A DNA stretch of 64,000 bases from Kytococcus sedentarius DSM 20547. GTDB lineage: Bacteria; Actinomycetota; Actinomycetes; Actinomycetales; Dermatophilaceae. Within the stretch, counting starts at the first letter, position 1. Each line of letters begins with the position of its first letter. Position numbers and translations under genes: made by a program. Positions 8,056 through 16,860 of this stretch are shown in pieces. The notes below the pieces were generated by a model. The model saw only the letters and a list, made by a program, of their open reading frames with translations, made no database searches and had not been told where the DNA came from. The stretch covers positions 806,001 to 870,000 of the forward strand of contig NC_013169.1 of the NCBI RefSeq assembly GCF_000023925.1, written 5' to 3'.

Positions 8056-9222
8056 TCACGCATCGCCCGCTATCTGCCGGGTTCTCGACTGCGCCGCAAG
8101 GACAATAGCGGCGAGGATGGCAAGCCCCGCACCAGTCCACATCGCGGCGGCAGGGTCGTCGTCTCCGGTCGCGTTGATGGTCAGGGCGCTGATCGCGGTG
8201 CCCACCATCACGCCGGAGGTGATGACCGCGGTGTGCACGGTGGAGACGAGGTTGCCCGAGCCTCCAACCTCGACCACCCGAGTAATCAGCGCTGGGTTCA
8301 TGGTCACGCCGACCAGTCCGATCACCAGCACGAACGGCAGTGTGACTGCCGGGATGTGGTTGAACAGGCCCAGTATCACCAGTGCGAGGAGCACGAGGCC
8401 GTGTCCGAGGCGGAGGACGGCGATGGCGTGTTTGTCAGCGAACCTGCCGACGACGAGGTTCCCGATCACGGCGCAGACGCCGTAGGCGAGCAGGATCAGC
8501 GTCGTCGCTCCGGCGGAGAAACCCGCGTTCTGCTCTAGCAGTGGGGTGAAGTAGGAGAACGCGCCGTAGGTCGCACCGATTGTCAGCAGGCTCACCAGAT
8601 ACCGCGCCCACAGCGCGGGATTGCGAAGTGCCCGCGCGTCCTGGGTGGACGACTCCGCCGACGCTGGTTCGACGTCGGGTAGCCCGATGCGGTCGATTAG
8701 GCAGACCACGAGTGCCGCACCACCCAGCAGGATGAAGCTGGTCTGCCAGTTCCACTGCTCGGCAATGAAGTGTGACACGGGCAGGCCGACGACGGTGCCG
8801 ACCATGAGACCGCTCATGACGATTGCGACGTTCTGCCCGATCCGCTCTGGGCTCGGTGCGAGGCGGGCACCGAACGAGATGCACAGCCCGAACATCGCCC
8901 CGGCCAAGCAGCCGGTGAGCACGCGGATGAGGGCGAGCCACCAGAATTCGTGCACCAGCGGGGCCGCGATCTCGAAAACCGCATATGTTCCGACCACGAG
9001 GCACAGTGCGCGGCGCGGAGGCATCCGGCGCAGTCCGATCGCAACCATTGGCCCGCCGATTGCCATGCCGAGCGCGTAGACCGAGACGAGCAGGCCGATG
9101 GTGCCAGTGTTCACGCCGAGGTCGGCGGCCATGTAGGGCATCATCCCGGCGGTCTGCAGCTCGCTCATCGTCACCACCAGCAGCGTCGCCATGAGCAGGT
9201 AGAGATGTCGCTTCACGAGCAT
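8056..9222 (-). CDS. MFS transporter (DHA1-type exporter)
   Basis: This 388-residue protein has twelve predicted membrane helices. The N-terminus reads VVTMSELQTAGMMPYMAADLGV, the form seen in arabinose/chloramphenicol-exporter-like DHA1 proteins, and motif A is GGPMVAIGLRRMPPRR. GTG 9216 may be the real start because GAAAGG lies six bases before it, while the ATG at 9222 directly abuts that site. A TetR-type regulator gene lies upstream in the same direction, separated by a terminator-like hairpin, so the pump probably has its own promoter under TetR control. Confidence 0.86.
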   Translation of the reverse strand: MLVKRHLYLLMATLLVVTMSELQTAGMMPYMAADLGVNTGTIGLLVSVYALGMAIGGPMVAIGLRRMPPRRALCLVVGTYAVFEIAAPLVHEFWWLALIRVLTGCLAGAMFGLCISFGARLAPSPERIGQNVAIVMSGLMVGTVVGLPVSHFIAEQWNWQTSFILLGGAALVVCLIDRIGLPDVEPASAESSTQDARALRNPALWARYLVSLLTIGATYGAFSYFTPLLEQNAGFSAGATTLILLAYGVCAVIGNLVVGRFADKHAIAVLRLGHGLVLLALVILGLFNHIPAVTLPFVLVIGLVGVTMNPALITRVVEVGGSGNLVSTVHTAVITSGVMVGTAISALTINATGDDDPAAAMWTGAGLAILAAIVLAAQSRTRQIAGDA

Positions 9223-9260
9223 CCTTTCTTTACTTCACCATCAAAAACGTGGACAAGTGA

Positions 9261-9287
9261 AAGCACCCCGCGCGAGCCGGGGTGCTT
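9261..9287 (-). terminator. Terminator after the TetR gene
   Basis: AAGCACCCCG (9261-9270) pairs with CGGGGTGCTT (9278-9287) around a seven-base loop. On the minus strand the hairpin begins at the tetR stop codon and is followed by TTTC, so it should end tetR transcription before the downstream MFS gene. Confidence 0.65.
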
Positions 9288-9888
9288 AGGCGATCAGGGT
9301 TGCGATGCCCGCCAGGGCGATACGCCGTAGCACCTGCGGTGCCACTCCGACCTGCCCCATGACGCGCAAGCCGTTGACCACCGTGACGAACAGCATTGCT
9401 CCCTCTCCAGGGTCTGCGTCGGTGGGGATGCTGCCGTCGAGCCTTCCTGCCAGGATCGCACCCTCGAGCAGGCTCTTCCGCTCGCTCAGGTCTCTATCGA
9501 GGATGCGGGCAATCCGCTCGTCGCGCTCGCGCAGTTCCGGGGTCATCATCGAGTGCACCACCATGCACCCGGCCCCATGTGGCTGGTCGCGGGCTTCGTA
9601 CTCTTCCTCGATTATCGCATCCATGACGGCACGGAGCCGCTCAGCGCCACTGAGGTCGGCGTCGGTCAGGATCGCGGCCTGGCGCTCACGGAACGTGGTC
9701 GCGTAGCGCTCCAACGCCTGGACGAACAGTTCGTCCTTGGAGGTGAACGCGTTGTACAGGCTCCCGCGCAGGAGGCCGGTTGCCTCGCAGAGCTGTTCGG
9801 TCGAGGTGTCAGCGAAGCCATACACGCGGAACTCCGCTGCCGCTGCGTCGAGCACTGCCACCTCATTGAACTGCCGTGGTCTACCCAT
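9286..9888 (-). CDS. TetR-family repressor
   Basis: This 200-residue regulator has an N-terminal TetR helix-turn-helix at about residues 8-55, with STEQLCEATGLLRGSLYNAFTSKDELF as recognition region. A helical ligand-binding domain follows. The chosen ATG is preceded by AAGG at eight bases; an upstream in-frame TTG (9906) would add six residues without a better ribosome site. It lies just upstream of an MFS exporter gene on the same strand and is its likely regulator. The ligand is unknown. Confidence 0.88.
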   Translation of the reverse strand: MGRPRQFNEVAVLDAAAAEFRVYGFADTSTEQLCEATGLLRGSLYNAFTSKDELFVQALERYATTFRERQAAILTDADLSGAERLRAVMDAIIEEEYEARDQPHGAGCMVVHSMMTPELRERDERIARILDRDLSERKSLLEGAILAGRLDGSIPTDADPGEGAMLFVTVVNGLRVMGQVGVAPQVLRRIALAGIATLIA

Positions 9889-9909
9889 ACGTCGCACCTT
9901 ACACAACTC

Positions 9910-9925
9910 TTGACTACAGAATCAA
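9910..9925. promoter_or_regulatory. Possible TetR operator
   Basis: TTGACT-ACAG-AATCAA is a near-perfect palindrome with one mismatched pair, 22 bp upstream of the TetR start codon. It is the only obvious dyad in that leader. Autoregulation by the adjacent TetR protein is an inference. Confidence 0.35.
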
Positions 9926-10103
9926 ATAGCCCTTGCGTCCACGGAACCAGCACGCTCTTATCGACATGGCCGCCGCGACCTGCCCTCCGACACTCTCTCC
10001 CTCAGCAATCGAGCCGCGCCGCCTCACAGCTCCCCTGCTTCCTTGCTCCTGGCTACGTCTCATTTGATGCACGTATGCCACCGTTGGTGGGGCGTGCGCA
10101 CCT

Positions 10104-10129
10104 CTCTCATGAGACGACTCATGCGAGAG
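10104..10129 (+). promoter_or_regulatory. Hairpin covering the relaxase translation start region
   Basis: CTCTCATGAG (10104-10113) pairs with CTCAT-GC-GAGAG (10118-10129) around a four-base loop and a two-base bulge. The right arm contains both the in-frame ATG at 10121 and the GAGAGG that would serve the GTG at 10142. The structure could limit relaxase translation, or could mark a nicking hairpin. The remaining gap from 9926 to 10103 shows no other clear feature. Confidence 0.4.
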
Positions 10130-10141
10130 GCGGTGTCAGGC

Positions 10142-13100
10142 GTGAAAGGTGGCGTGATCCCGTTCCACGGCAACGGCGCTGCCGCACGTCGGTATGTCGA
10201 GGCCGACCGCTCCGGGGCGGACGAGTACTACCTCCGCGCAGACAACGCCATCGCCGAATATGTCGCGTTCGACGGCAAGGGCGAGGTCACCGCTGCCCGG
10301 TCGCTGTCGCCGGATGAGTACGAGGGGTGGGTGGACTGGCACGATCCGATCACCGGCGAGCCGATGGGCACCCCGCGCAAGCCCGCCGAGGGCACCAAGG
10401 GATCACCGTTGTTCTGTGACATGACGACCGACAGCCCTAAAAGCCTGTCGGTCGCCGCCGCCCTCCACCCCGAAGTCTCCGAAGCCCTCGACCAAGCGCA
10501 GCAGGACGCGCTGGGCGAGATACGCCGCTGGCTCGGTCAGCACTCCGTGACCCGCGTCGGCCCCCGTGAGGCACGGGAGATTGTTCCTATTGAGCAGATG
10601 CAGGTGGTCGGCATCGGTCATAAGACCTCGCGGGCGGGTGATCCACACCGCCACATCCACATGCAGATCGGCACGAGAATCTGGGCGGCCGGGAAGTGGC
10701 GAGCACTCGATACGGCGGCGTTGTTCAAGCAGCAGGGCGCGATCCATGCGATGGGCACGGCCGTGATCGCCGCGCACCCCGAACTTGCCGAGACGTTGAG
10801 CCGCCACGGTCTCACGCTCGACCCCGTAAGCGGTGAGGTGGCGGAGTTGGAGCCGTTCAATGCGGTCATGTCGAAGCGCTCAGCCCAGATCAACCGGAAC
10901 CTTGACCACCTCGAAGCCGAATGGCAGACCGAGCATCCCGGCGAGACCCCTGGCCCGGTCGTGACGGCGCGGATGCAGGGCACCGCCTGGGCTCACCAGC
11001 GACCGGGCAAGAAGCCCGCTGATTTGAAGAACGAGCAGTGGTGGCAGCAGGAACTCACCGATGCCGGATACGACCCCGAGAACCTTGGTCGTCGTGCCGT
11101 GCAATTCTCGATTGCGCTGGATGCTCTGCTGGTGCAGGAGGTCGCGTCTCGTGCGCTGGATCGTTGCGCCGCCGGTGCATCGGCGTGGACGCGGCACACC
11201 GTGCAGGAGCACGTCACTCGCATCACCACCGAGGCAGGCGTGCAGGCGGCACCGGAGGAGTTGCGGGAGTTCATCGCGGTTGCGACCGGACTTGCGACCG
11301 AGGATTGCTTCTCCGTCCTCCCGCCGGGAGTACCGACGCCCGAGCACGTCGCCCACTTGACCAGCCTCGGCGTGGTCGCCGCCGAGACCGCGCTCCGCGA
11401 CCAACTCACCGCGAGCATCCCCGAGCAGGAACCCGAGCGGCCGGACGTGACCGAGGCGGCACAAGCAGCAGGGCTCGATGAGGGGCAGACCCTTGCTGCC
11501 GCTGCCGTGGCCTCAACCGATCCGCTGGTGATTGTGGAGGATGCGGCAGGCAGTGGGAAGACGACCATGCTTCGCACCGCTATTGAGGTTGCCGCCGAGC
11601 ACGGCAGAAGTACGCGGGTGGTTGCGCCGACGAAGCGGGCGGCGCAGATCGCGCAGGAAGAACTCGGGATACCCGCAACCTCGGTTGCGGCGCTAGCGTA
11701 CGCGCATGGGTGGCGGTGGAACGCCGATGGAGTGTGGACGCGCCTGAACCGAGGCGATACCGACCCGATGACTGGTGGTATCTACACCGGCCCACCGCCA
11801 GAGGCCGTGTTGTCGAGGGGTGGTCGTGTGGTCGTGGATGAAGTGGGCATGCTCGACCAAGACACCGCCCACGCCCTCCTGACCATCACCGCCGAGGCCA
11901 GTGCGACGGTCGCGCTGGTCGGAGACCGGGCGCAGTTGCCCGCCGTGGGCAGGGGCGGGGTGCTCGATATGGCCGCGCAGATCAGGGGCCGTACCTACGA
12001 CATGAGCGAACTGCACCGCTTCACTGACGCCGAGTACGCAGCGCTGACGCTGGCGATGCGAGACCGAAGCAGCCCCGGTGACGTGTTCGACCGGCTCGCC
12101 ACCATGCACCTCGTCACGCTCCACGCCGACGATGATGCGGCCCGCGAGCACATCACCGACCACGCCCGTGATGGTGAGGCGATTACGGTGGCGACGAACG
12201 ACGAGGCCACCGCCCTGAACGAGCGCATCCGCGCTGGGAGGGTCGAGGCGGGCAAGGTAAGCGACACCGTGACGGTGACCGGCAGCGACGGGCTGAGCAT
12301 CGGGGCAGGTGACCTCATCCAGACGCGCCGCAACGACAGCGATGTGGGAGTGGCGAACCGGCAGCAGTGGATCGTTCAGCACGTCAACTCCGAGGACGGC
12401 ACGGTGTATGCCCGTGAGGTCGGTAGCGGACGGAAGAACCCCCGCACCGTTGCCTTGCCTGTCGAGTATGTGGGTGAGAACGCGCACCTGTCCTATGCGG
12501 CGACTGCCTACGGTGTCCAAGGCGCAACCGTCAGCAGCTCGCACACGGCGCTGTCGGAAGCAACGAGCGCGGCAGGCGTCTATGTCGGCATGACGAGAGG
12601 CCGCCACACCAACCGGCTCCACATCGTGGCCGAGGACATGGCGGATGCGCGGGCGCAGTTCATTGAGGCGATGAAACGCGACCCGGCAGACCGAGGCCTC
12701 GACCACGCCACCGCCCAAGCCGCCGAAGCCGTGCGCGGATTCGTCGCAGATGGACCGGTGCGGCTGGTTACCGAAGAACTCGCCCGCCTCGACCACGAAG
12801 CCGAACAAGCGGAGCGGGCGGCGGAACGGTGGGAGCAGACCGCAGCCAGGTTCGACGCTCAACGCGCCACCCACCAGGCCGAAGACAACCAAAGCGCCGC
12901 TGTGCTCCGCAAGGCCGAGGACTCCTCTGAGCAGGTACGTGCCGAAGTCGCCACGCCGCTGACCACGCAGGCCGAGACTGATGGTGCCGCCTACCTCGAT
13001 GCCGTCGCAGACGAGGCTGCCGCCCGTGGCCGCCTCGCCACCGTAGGCAGGTTCGGCAGGCGCAGAGCCCGCATCGAACACCAGGCCGCGACCGAACGCG

Positions 13101-13603
13101 CCCAGTCGTTGCGCGGGCATGTCAGCGGCGAGTGGGGCACCACACCGGCGAACCCTGATCGTCTCCCGGAATGGGCAGGCCAGGTCGCCGCAACCCGCGC
13201 CGAGGCCGACCCTCGCGTGACCGAGGTCGTGGAGACCGTCGACGCGGCCACCGCCGGCCGCGAGATAATGCGGAAGCGGCACCGGCAGGAGCGCACGGCG
13301 TTGCTCGTCAGCGAGTACGGGGCCGAGCATGCCCAGGCAGCCCGGTACGGGATGCGCCGCACCACCAACCCCGACCGTCAAGCGCGCGACGCCAAGAACC
13401 GGGCCGCCGCGACCCGCGCTGAGGCCGACGAGTTGCGTAGCCTCCCGATCACCGAAGCCGCCCGTCTGATCGAGACCAAGCACGCCGCACAAGAGCAGGC
13501 ACGAGAACGTGCGGCACAGCGCGAACGACAACTCCATGACCCGTTCGAGCATGACTTGCACCGCCACGAACTACGGCGCGAGGGGCCGACGCGTGGACTG
13601 TAA
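10142..13603 (+). CDS. MobF-type conjugative relaxase-helicase (TraA-like)
   Basis: This protein of about 1153 residues would nick one DNA strand at oriT and unwind it for transfer. The N-terminal TrwC relaxase domain (about residues 1-330) includes the metal-binding histidine cluster PHRHIHMQ (His169, His171, His173) and nearby tyrosines such as the YY pair near residue 30. A RecD/UvrD-like helicase follows, with Walker A AAGSGKTT near 468-475 and Walker B VVVDEVGML near 564-572. The C-terminal 280 residues are charged coiled coil. The GTG start matches the KGGV.PF.G start I recall for homologues; ATG 10121 is an alternative. No transfer-channel genes are present. Confidence 0.9.
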   Translation: MKGGVIPFHGNGAAARRYVEADRSGADEYYLRADNAIAEYVAFDGKGEVTAARSLSPDEYEGWVDWHDPITGEPMGTPRKPAEGTKGSPLFCDMTTDSPKSLSVAAALHPEVSEALDQAQQDALGEIRRWLGQHSVTRVGPREAREIVPIEQMQVVGIGHKTSRAGDPHRHIHMQIGTRIWAAGKWRALDTAALFKQQGAIHAMGTAVIAAHPELAETLSRHGLTLDPVSGEVAELEPFNAVMSKRSAQINRNLDHLEAEWQTEHPGETPGPVVTARMQGTAWAHQRPGKKPADLKNEQWWQQELTDAGYDPENLGRRAVQFSIALDALLVQEVASRALDRCAAGASAWTRHTVQEHVTRITTEAGVQAAPEELREFIAVATGLATEDCFSVLPPGVPTPEHVAHLTSLGVVAAETALRDQLTASIPEQEPERPDVTEAAQAAGLDEGQTLAAAAVASTDPLVIVEDAAGSGKTTMLRTAIEVAAEHGRSTRVVAPTKRAAQIAQEELGIPATSVAALAYAHGWRWNADGVWTRLNRGDTDPMTGGIYTGPPPEAVLSRGGRVVVDEVGMLDQDTAHALLTITAEASATVALVGDRAQLPAVGRGGVLDMAAQIRGRTYDMSELHRFTDAEYAALTLAMRDRSSPGDVFDRLATMHLVTLHADDDAAREHITDHARDGEAITVATNDEATALNERIRAGRVEAGKVSDTVTVTGSDGLSIGAGDLIQTRRNDSDVGVANRQQWIVQHVNSEDGTVYAREVGSGRKNPRTVALPVEYVGENAHLSYAATAYGVQGATVSSSHTALSEATSAAGVYVGMTRGRHTNRLHIVAEDMADARAQFIEAMKRDPADRGLDHATAQAAEAVRGFVADGPVRLVTEELARLDHEAEQAERAAERWEQTAARFDAQRATHQAEDNQSAAVLRKAEDSSEQVRAEVATPLTTQAETDGAAYLDAVADEAAARGRLATVGRFGRRRARIEHQAATERAQSLRGHVSGEWGTTPANPDRLPEWAGQVAATRAEADPRVTEVVETVDAATAGREIMRKRHRQERTALLVSEYGAEHAQAARYGMRRTTNPDRQARDAKNRAAATRAEADELRSLPITEAARLIETKHAAQEQARERAAQRERQLHDPFEHDLHRHELRREGPTRGL

Positions 13604-13640
13604 TCATCGAGCGGAAAGAACCCAAAGTAAGTGCGTCCGG

Positions 13641-13655
13641 CGAGATTTGATCTCG
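13641..13655 (+). terminator. Short hairpin after the relaxase gene
   Basis: CGAGAT-TTG-ATCTCG forms a six-pair hairpin 38 bp after the relaxase stop, with further GGC/GCC pairing possible outside. It is weak as a terminator. The rest of the 118-bp gap to the convergent MFS gene shows nothing clear. Confidence 0.3.
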
Positions 13656-13721
13656 TGCCGCTTGGCCGATCTATGACCGAGCACACCCCCGCAAACGTGG
13701 CATGAGGCGTACTCGCCGAGA

Positions 13722-15005
13722 TCATCGTGCGGTTCTGGCCTGCTGAGGGGAGGCTGCTGTGCGGCGGGCTGCTCTGCTGAGTGCGAGGAAAGCGATTCCC
13801 AGGACGATGACGAGGCCGATCATGGCCACCGCTGCGGCGATGAGGCCGTTGTAGTAGGCCCAGGGGTGCCCGGTGCCACCGGACGCGATCAGTTGGCCTG
13901 TCTCACCGGGGAGAGCGGTGGTGATGACGGCGGCGAGGATCGCGGCGTAGGCGGCGACGAAGATGGCCTCGGAGCCGATGCGGAAGAGGTTGATGACACC
14001 GGAGGCTGCCCCTGCTCGTTCGGCGGGCACCGCGGCGAGGGCTTCGGCGTCGACAAATCCAAGCGGTAGGCCGAAGCCCAGGCCGAGCAGGATCATCGGT
14101 GCGACACCGAGAGCGATCGGCATGTCCGGGCGCAGCAGGAGCAGTACGCCGACGCCGCCGATGACGAGGCTTGCGAACGAGGCCGTGACGATCACGGTTG
14201 GCGTGATGCGCGTGCGCTCCATGATCCGGTGGACGAGGACGGGGGCGATGAGCACCGGGATGGTCATCACCAGCATCAGCGCACCCGTGACTCCAGCGGT
14301 GAGGCCGTGGATGGCCCCGAGTGCACTGGGGAGGTAGGTCAGGAACGTGACGAACCCGATCGCTCCGGCCACGGGAACCAGCGTCATGGCAAGGAATCTC
14401 GGTGCTTTCAGTGCGGAGAAGTCCAGCATCTCCCGCAGCGAGGTCGCACCGCGCCCGAGCTGGGGAACCCGGGCCGCACCGATGAATGCGATGACCAGGA
14501 CGATCGTGTGTGCAGCGAAGATGCCCTGCCATCCCCAGGCCGCTAGGAGCAGCCCCGACAGGGCGGGGCCAGCGGCGAGGCCGAGACCGTTGATCGTGCC
14601 GAAGAGTGCGAATGCCTGAGCCCTAGCTTTTCCCTTGAACAGGTGGCTGAGGATCGGGGCGGCACCGGTGAGCACGGCGGCGGAGCCAATGCCCGCGATG
14701 ACGCGGCCGATATCCAGTGTGAGGATGTTCGGGGCGAGCACGCTGATGACGCCGCCGGCGGCGGCGATGACGATGCCGATGCGGAACGAGCGCGTGTATC
14801 CGATCCGGTCGGAGCACGCGCCCCACACGATGGTGCAGATCGCGAATGAGACGTTGAAGCCGTTGACTACCCACTGCAACGGTGTCGGACTTGCCCCCAG
14901 ATCACCAGCGATCGCGGGGAGCGCGACGGCGGTTCCGGAGATGGACAGTGGGATCACGAACTGGGCGAGCAGGATCACTGCCAGCAATAGTCTGGGTCGA
15001 GGCAC
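13722..15005 (-). CDS. MFS drug exporter (DHA2-like)
   Basis: This 427-residue membrane protein resembles the DHA2 multidrug group, with LPAIAGDLGASPTPLQWVVNGF in the first loop and the long, hydrophobic C-terminal half of that group. Motif A-like sequence GACSDRIGYTRSFRIG follows helix 2. The GTG start was chosen because AAGGAG lies five bases upstream; an earlier in-frame GTG at 15011 would overlap that ribosome site. It is divergent from an ArsR repressor gene with palindromic half-sites between them, repeating the layout at 6.4-8.0 kb. Confidence 0.87.
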   Translation of the reverse strand: MPRPRLLLAVILLAQFVIPLSISGTAVALPAIAGDLGASPTPLQWVVNGFNVSFAICTIVWGACSDRIGYTRSFRIGIVIAAAGGVISVLAPNILTLDIGRVIAGIGSAAVLTGAAPILSHLFKGKARAQAFALFGTINGLGLAAGPALSGLLLAAWGWQGIFAAHTIVLVIAFIGAARVPQLGRGATSLREMLDFSALKAPRFLAMTLVPVAGAIGFVTFLTYLPSALGAIHGLTAGVTGALMLVMTIPVLIAPVLVHRIMERTRITPTVIVTASFASLVIGGVGVLLLLRPDMPIALGVAPMILLGLGFGLPLGFVDAEALAAVPAERAGAASGVINLFRIGSEAIFVAAYAAILAAVITTALPGETGQLIASGGTGHPWAYYNGLIAAAVAMIGLVIVLGIAFLALSRAARRTAASPQQARTAR

Positions 15006-15033
15006 GGACACTCCTTTGGTTCGACGCAAATCT

Positions 15034-15100
15034 AAGGTTCGACACACAACGAACCTGGATAGGATGGCATACCCGTGAGGTACGATGCAAGTCGAACCTT
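15034..15100. promoter_or_regulatory. Operator half-sites between the DHA2 pump and ArsR gene
   Basis: AAGGTTCGAC (15034-15043) is exactly inverted as GTCGAACCTT (15091-15100). GGTTCG also pairs with CGAACC at 15050-15055, and another GGTTCGAC lies at about 15018-15025 beside the pump start. The half-site GGTTCGAC differs by a few bases from the TGTTCGA half-site at 7593-7652, as expected for a paralogous repressor with changed specificity. Confidence 0.65.
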
Positions 15101-15128
15101 TGATGCTGTGCGGAGATGGAGGGCAGCG

Positions 15129-15446
15129 ATGACGAGTAAGACAGAGAGCGTGGAGCCGGACGAGATCGAACTCGGGGCCGTGCTCTCAGCACTGGCCGAT
15201 CCGCACCGGCGGCAGGTCGTCCGCGATCTGGTGAACGATGCGGAAGGTAGCGAGCGATCCTGCACGAGTTTCGGCCTGGACTTGTCGAAGTCCACCCGCA
15301 GCCATCACTTCAAGGTGCTCCGCGAGGCCGGGCTCGTGCATCAGGTCGACCGGGGCAACCGCAGCGAGGTGACACTGCGCAGACACGACCTTGATGCACG
15401 CTTTCCGGGTCTACTTGCCCTCATCGGCAGCGAAAGTGACGGCTGA
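15129..15446 (+). CDS. ArsR-family repressor
   Basis: This 105-residue winged-helix protein has the recognition segment DLSKSTRSHHFKVLREAGLV, the wing DRGNRSEVTLRRHDL and the tail DARFPGLLALIG. The layout closely resembles the ArsR protein at 7668-8012, so the two are paralogues. ATG 15129 has GGAGGG five bases upstream. The one cysteine (SCTSFG) is not part of a metal pair. It is divergent from the DHA2-like pump gene and probably represses it. Confidence 0.87.
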   Translation: MTSKTESVEPDEIELGAVLSALADPHRRQVVRDLVNDAEGSERSCTSFGLDLSKSTRSHHFKVLREAGLVHQVDRGNRSEVTLRRHDLDARFPGLLALIGSESDG

Positions 15447-15583
15447 CTACCGAGCCCGACTGCGTATCAAACAGGAGTGTGCCCGAGAGCAGGCAGTAGA
15501 GCGGACCTTACGTCGCACTGGAGCCCCACAGCGTTCCTCATGTGTGTAGTAGCGATCCGGAGTCGTATACGTGGGTGGTTGTT

Positions 15584-16795
15584 TCAGTCGTTGTCTGAGT
15601 CGAGTTCAGCGGCTCGGGGCCGGATCAGGCATCCGAGGACGGCGATCAACGCCGCGCCCAGGAACGCACTCTGCGGGCTGCTCGCTTCTGCGATGGCACC
15701 GATGGCAGGGGCTCCGCCTGCTTGACCGAGTGCGATGATAAGGAACGCGAGTCCTACGCCCGCAGCGGGCGTGTCGGCGTAGATATGTGTGCCCCAGATC
15801 AGGAGCAGCCCGGTCAAGCCGATATAGGCCGCGCCGAACACGGCTGCGGCAATCCACGCGATGGGGATACTGCCCGGTGCCACGGCGATAAGGGTGGTCG
15901 CCGCGGCCAGGGTGAGCATGATCGTCGTCCATGACCTCGCGACCCCGAAGCGTTCCGCGAGGTCTCCGGTGGCTGCACCGGCGATACCGAACGCGCCGAG
16001 GATGATCCACGCGATCGTTGAGGCCTGCTCGCTCATCTGCCCCTCGCTGACGAGGATGTCGCGCCCGAACGTCCATACCGCCGCGCTGGCGATGCCCATC
16101 GTCGCGGCAGCCATCGCCATCCGGACGCTCCCCTCGGGGAGCAAGGGGCGCGGGAGCACCTGCCGTATTCCGCCCGTGCGTCGATCCTGCGCGGAGGCGA
16201 CCGGCACACATAACGCTGCCCAGATCGTGACCACAGCGCACAAGGCTGAAAACACCAGCCAAGCGGTGCGCCAGTGCTCATGCGTCAGCAAGGCGATAGG
16301 GCCAGCGATTGCGACCCCGAGGCCGGTACCGGCATTGATGATCGTCTGCACCCGGTTCCGCCGCGTTGCCGTCACGGTGTGCGCGACGGCATGAGCCAAC
16401 GGCGGCGAGGCGACCCCGGTGCTCGACCCTGCCAACAGCACGCCGACTGCCAGCACGATCGTGTTGGGTGCGGCCGCGATCATGAGTGTTCCCGCGGTAG
16501 CGACGACACCGGCGGTGACCGCCACGGCCCGGCCGCCGAATCGTGGGGTGAGCACAGTCGAGATGATGATGGCGACGCAGTAAGCGGCGTACGAACCCGA
16601 GGCGATCGCCCCTGCCGTCGCCGCATCGAGGTCGAACTCAGCGCGGAAGACCGGCACGAACAGGCCATAGGCGAACCGGGCCAGCCCGTAGCAGACCGCG
16701 ATTAGCGACAATCCCGCCCCGGTCAGCCAGAGCACCTCACGCCTGCTCAGCACCCCCAACTCGCGTGCCTCGGTGTCCATCGCTTGGTGACTCAT
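15584..16795 (-). CDS. MFS transporter
   Basis: This 403-residue protein has twelve predicted membrane helices and the N-terminal helix sequence GLARFAYGLFVPVFRAEFDLD found in YbfB/YjiJ-like and related MFS permeases. ATG 16795 was chosen because GAGGGAGAGG lies directly before it; an ATG 15 bases later lacks a ribosome site. Its upstream region carries a palindrome and then the IS3 element, beyond which lies a TetR gene pointing away. Before the insertion, pump and regulator would have been a divergent pair. The 137-bp gap on its 3' side, to the ArsR gene, shows nothing notable. Confidence 0.85.
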   Translation of the reverse strand: MSHQAMDTEARELGVLSRREVLWLTGAGLSLIAVCYGLARFAYGLFVPVFRAEFDLDAATAGAIASGSYAAYCVAIIISTVLTPRFGGRAVAVTAGVVATAGTLMIAAAPNTIVLAVGVLLAGSSTGVASPPLAHAVAHTVTATRRNRVQTIINAGTGLGVAIAGPIALLTHEHWRTAWLVFSALCAVVTIWAALCVPVASAQDRRTGGIRQVLPRPLLPEGSVRMAMAAATMGIASAAVWTFGRDILVSEGQMSEQASTIAWIILGAFGIAGAATGDLAERFGVARSWTTIMLTLAAATTLIAVAPGSIPIAWIAAAVFGAAYIGLTGLLLIWGTHIYADTPAAGVGLAFLIIALGQAGGAPAIGAIAEASSPQSAFLGAALIAVLGCLIRPRAAELDSDND

Positions 16796-16807
16796 CCTCT
16801 CCCTCAC

Positions 16808-16823
16808 TTCACAGACCTGTGAA
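16808..16823. promoter_or_regulatory. Candidate TetR operator upstream of the MFS gene
   Basis: TTCACAG-AC-CTGTGAA is a perfect 7-bp inverted repeat 13 bp before the MFS start codon. The half-site CTGTGAAG recurs at 18101-18108, just before the TetR gene on the far side of the IS3 element. This suggests one TetR protein recognising both sides of what was one intergenic region. Confidence 0.6.
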
Positions 16824-16860
16824 CTTATCATTGAGCCTAGGTATACTTGAGCCGCCCCCT

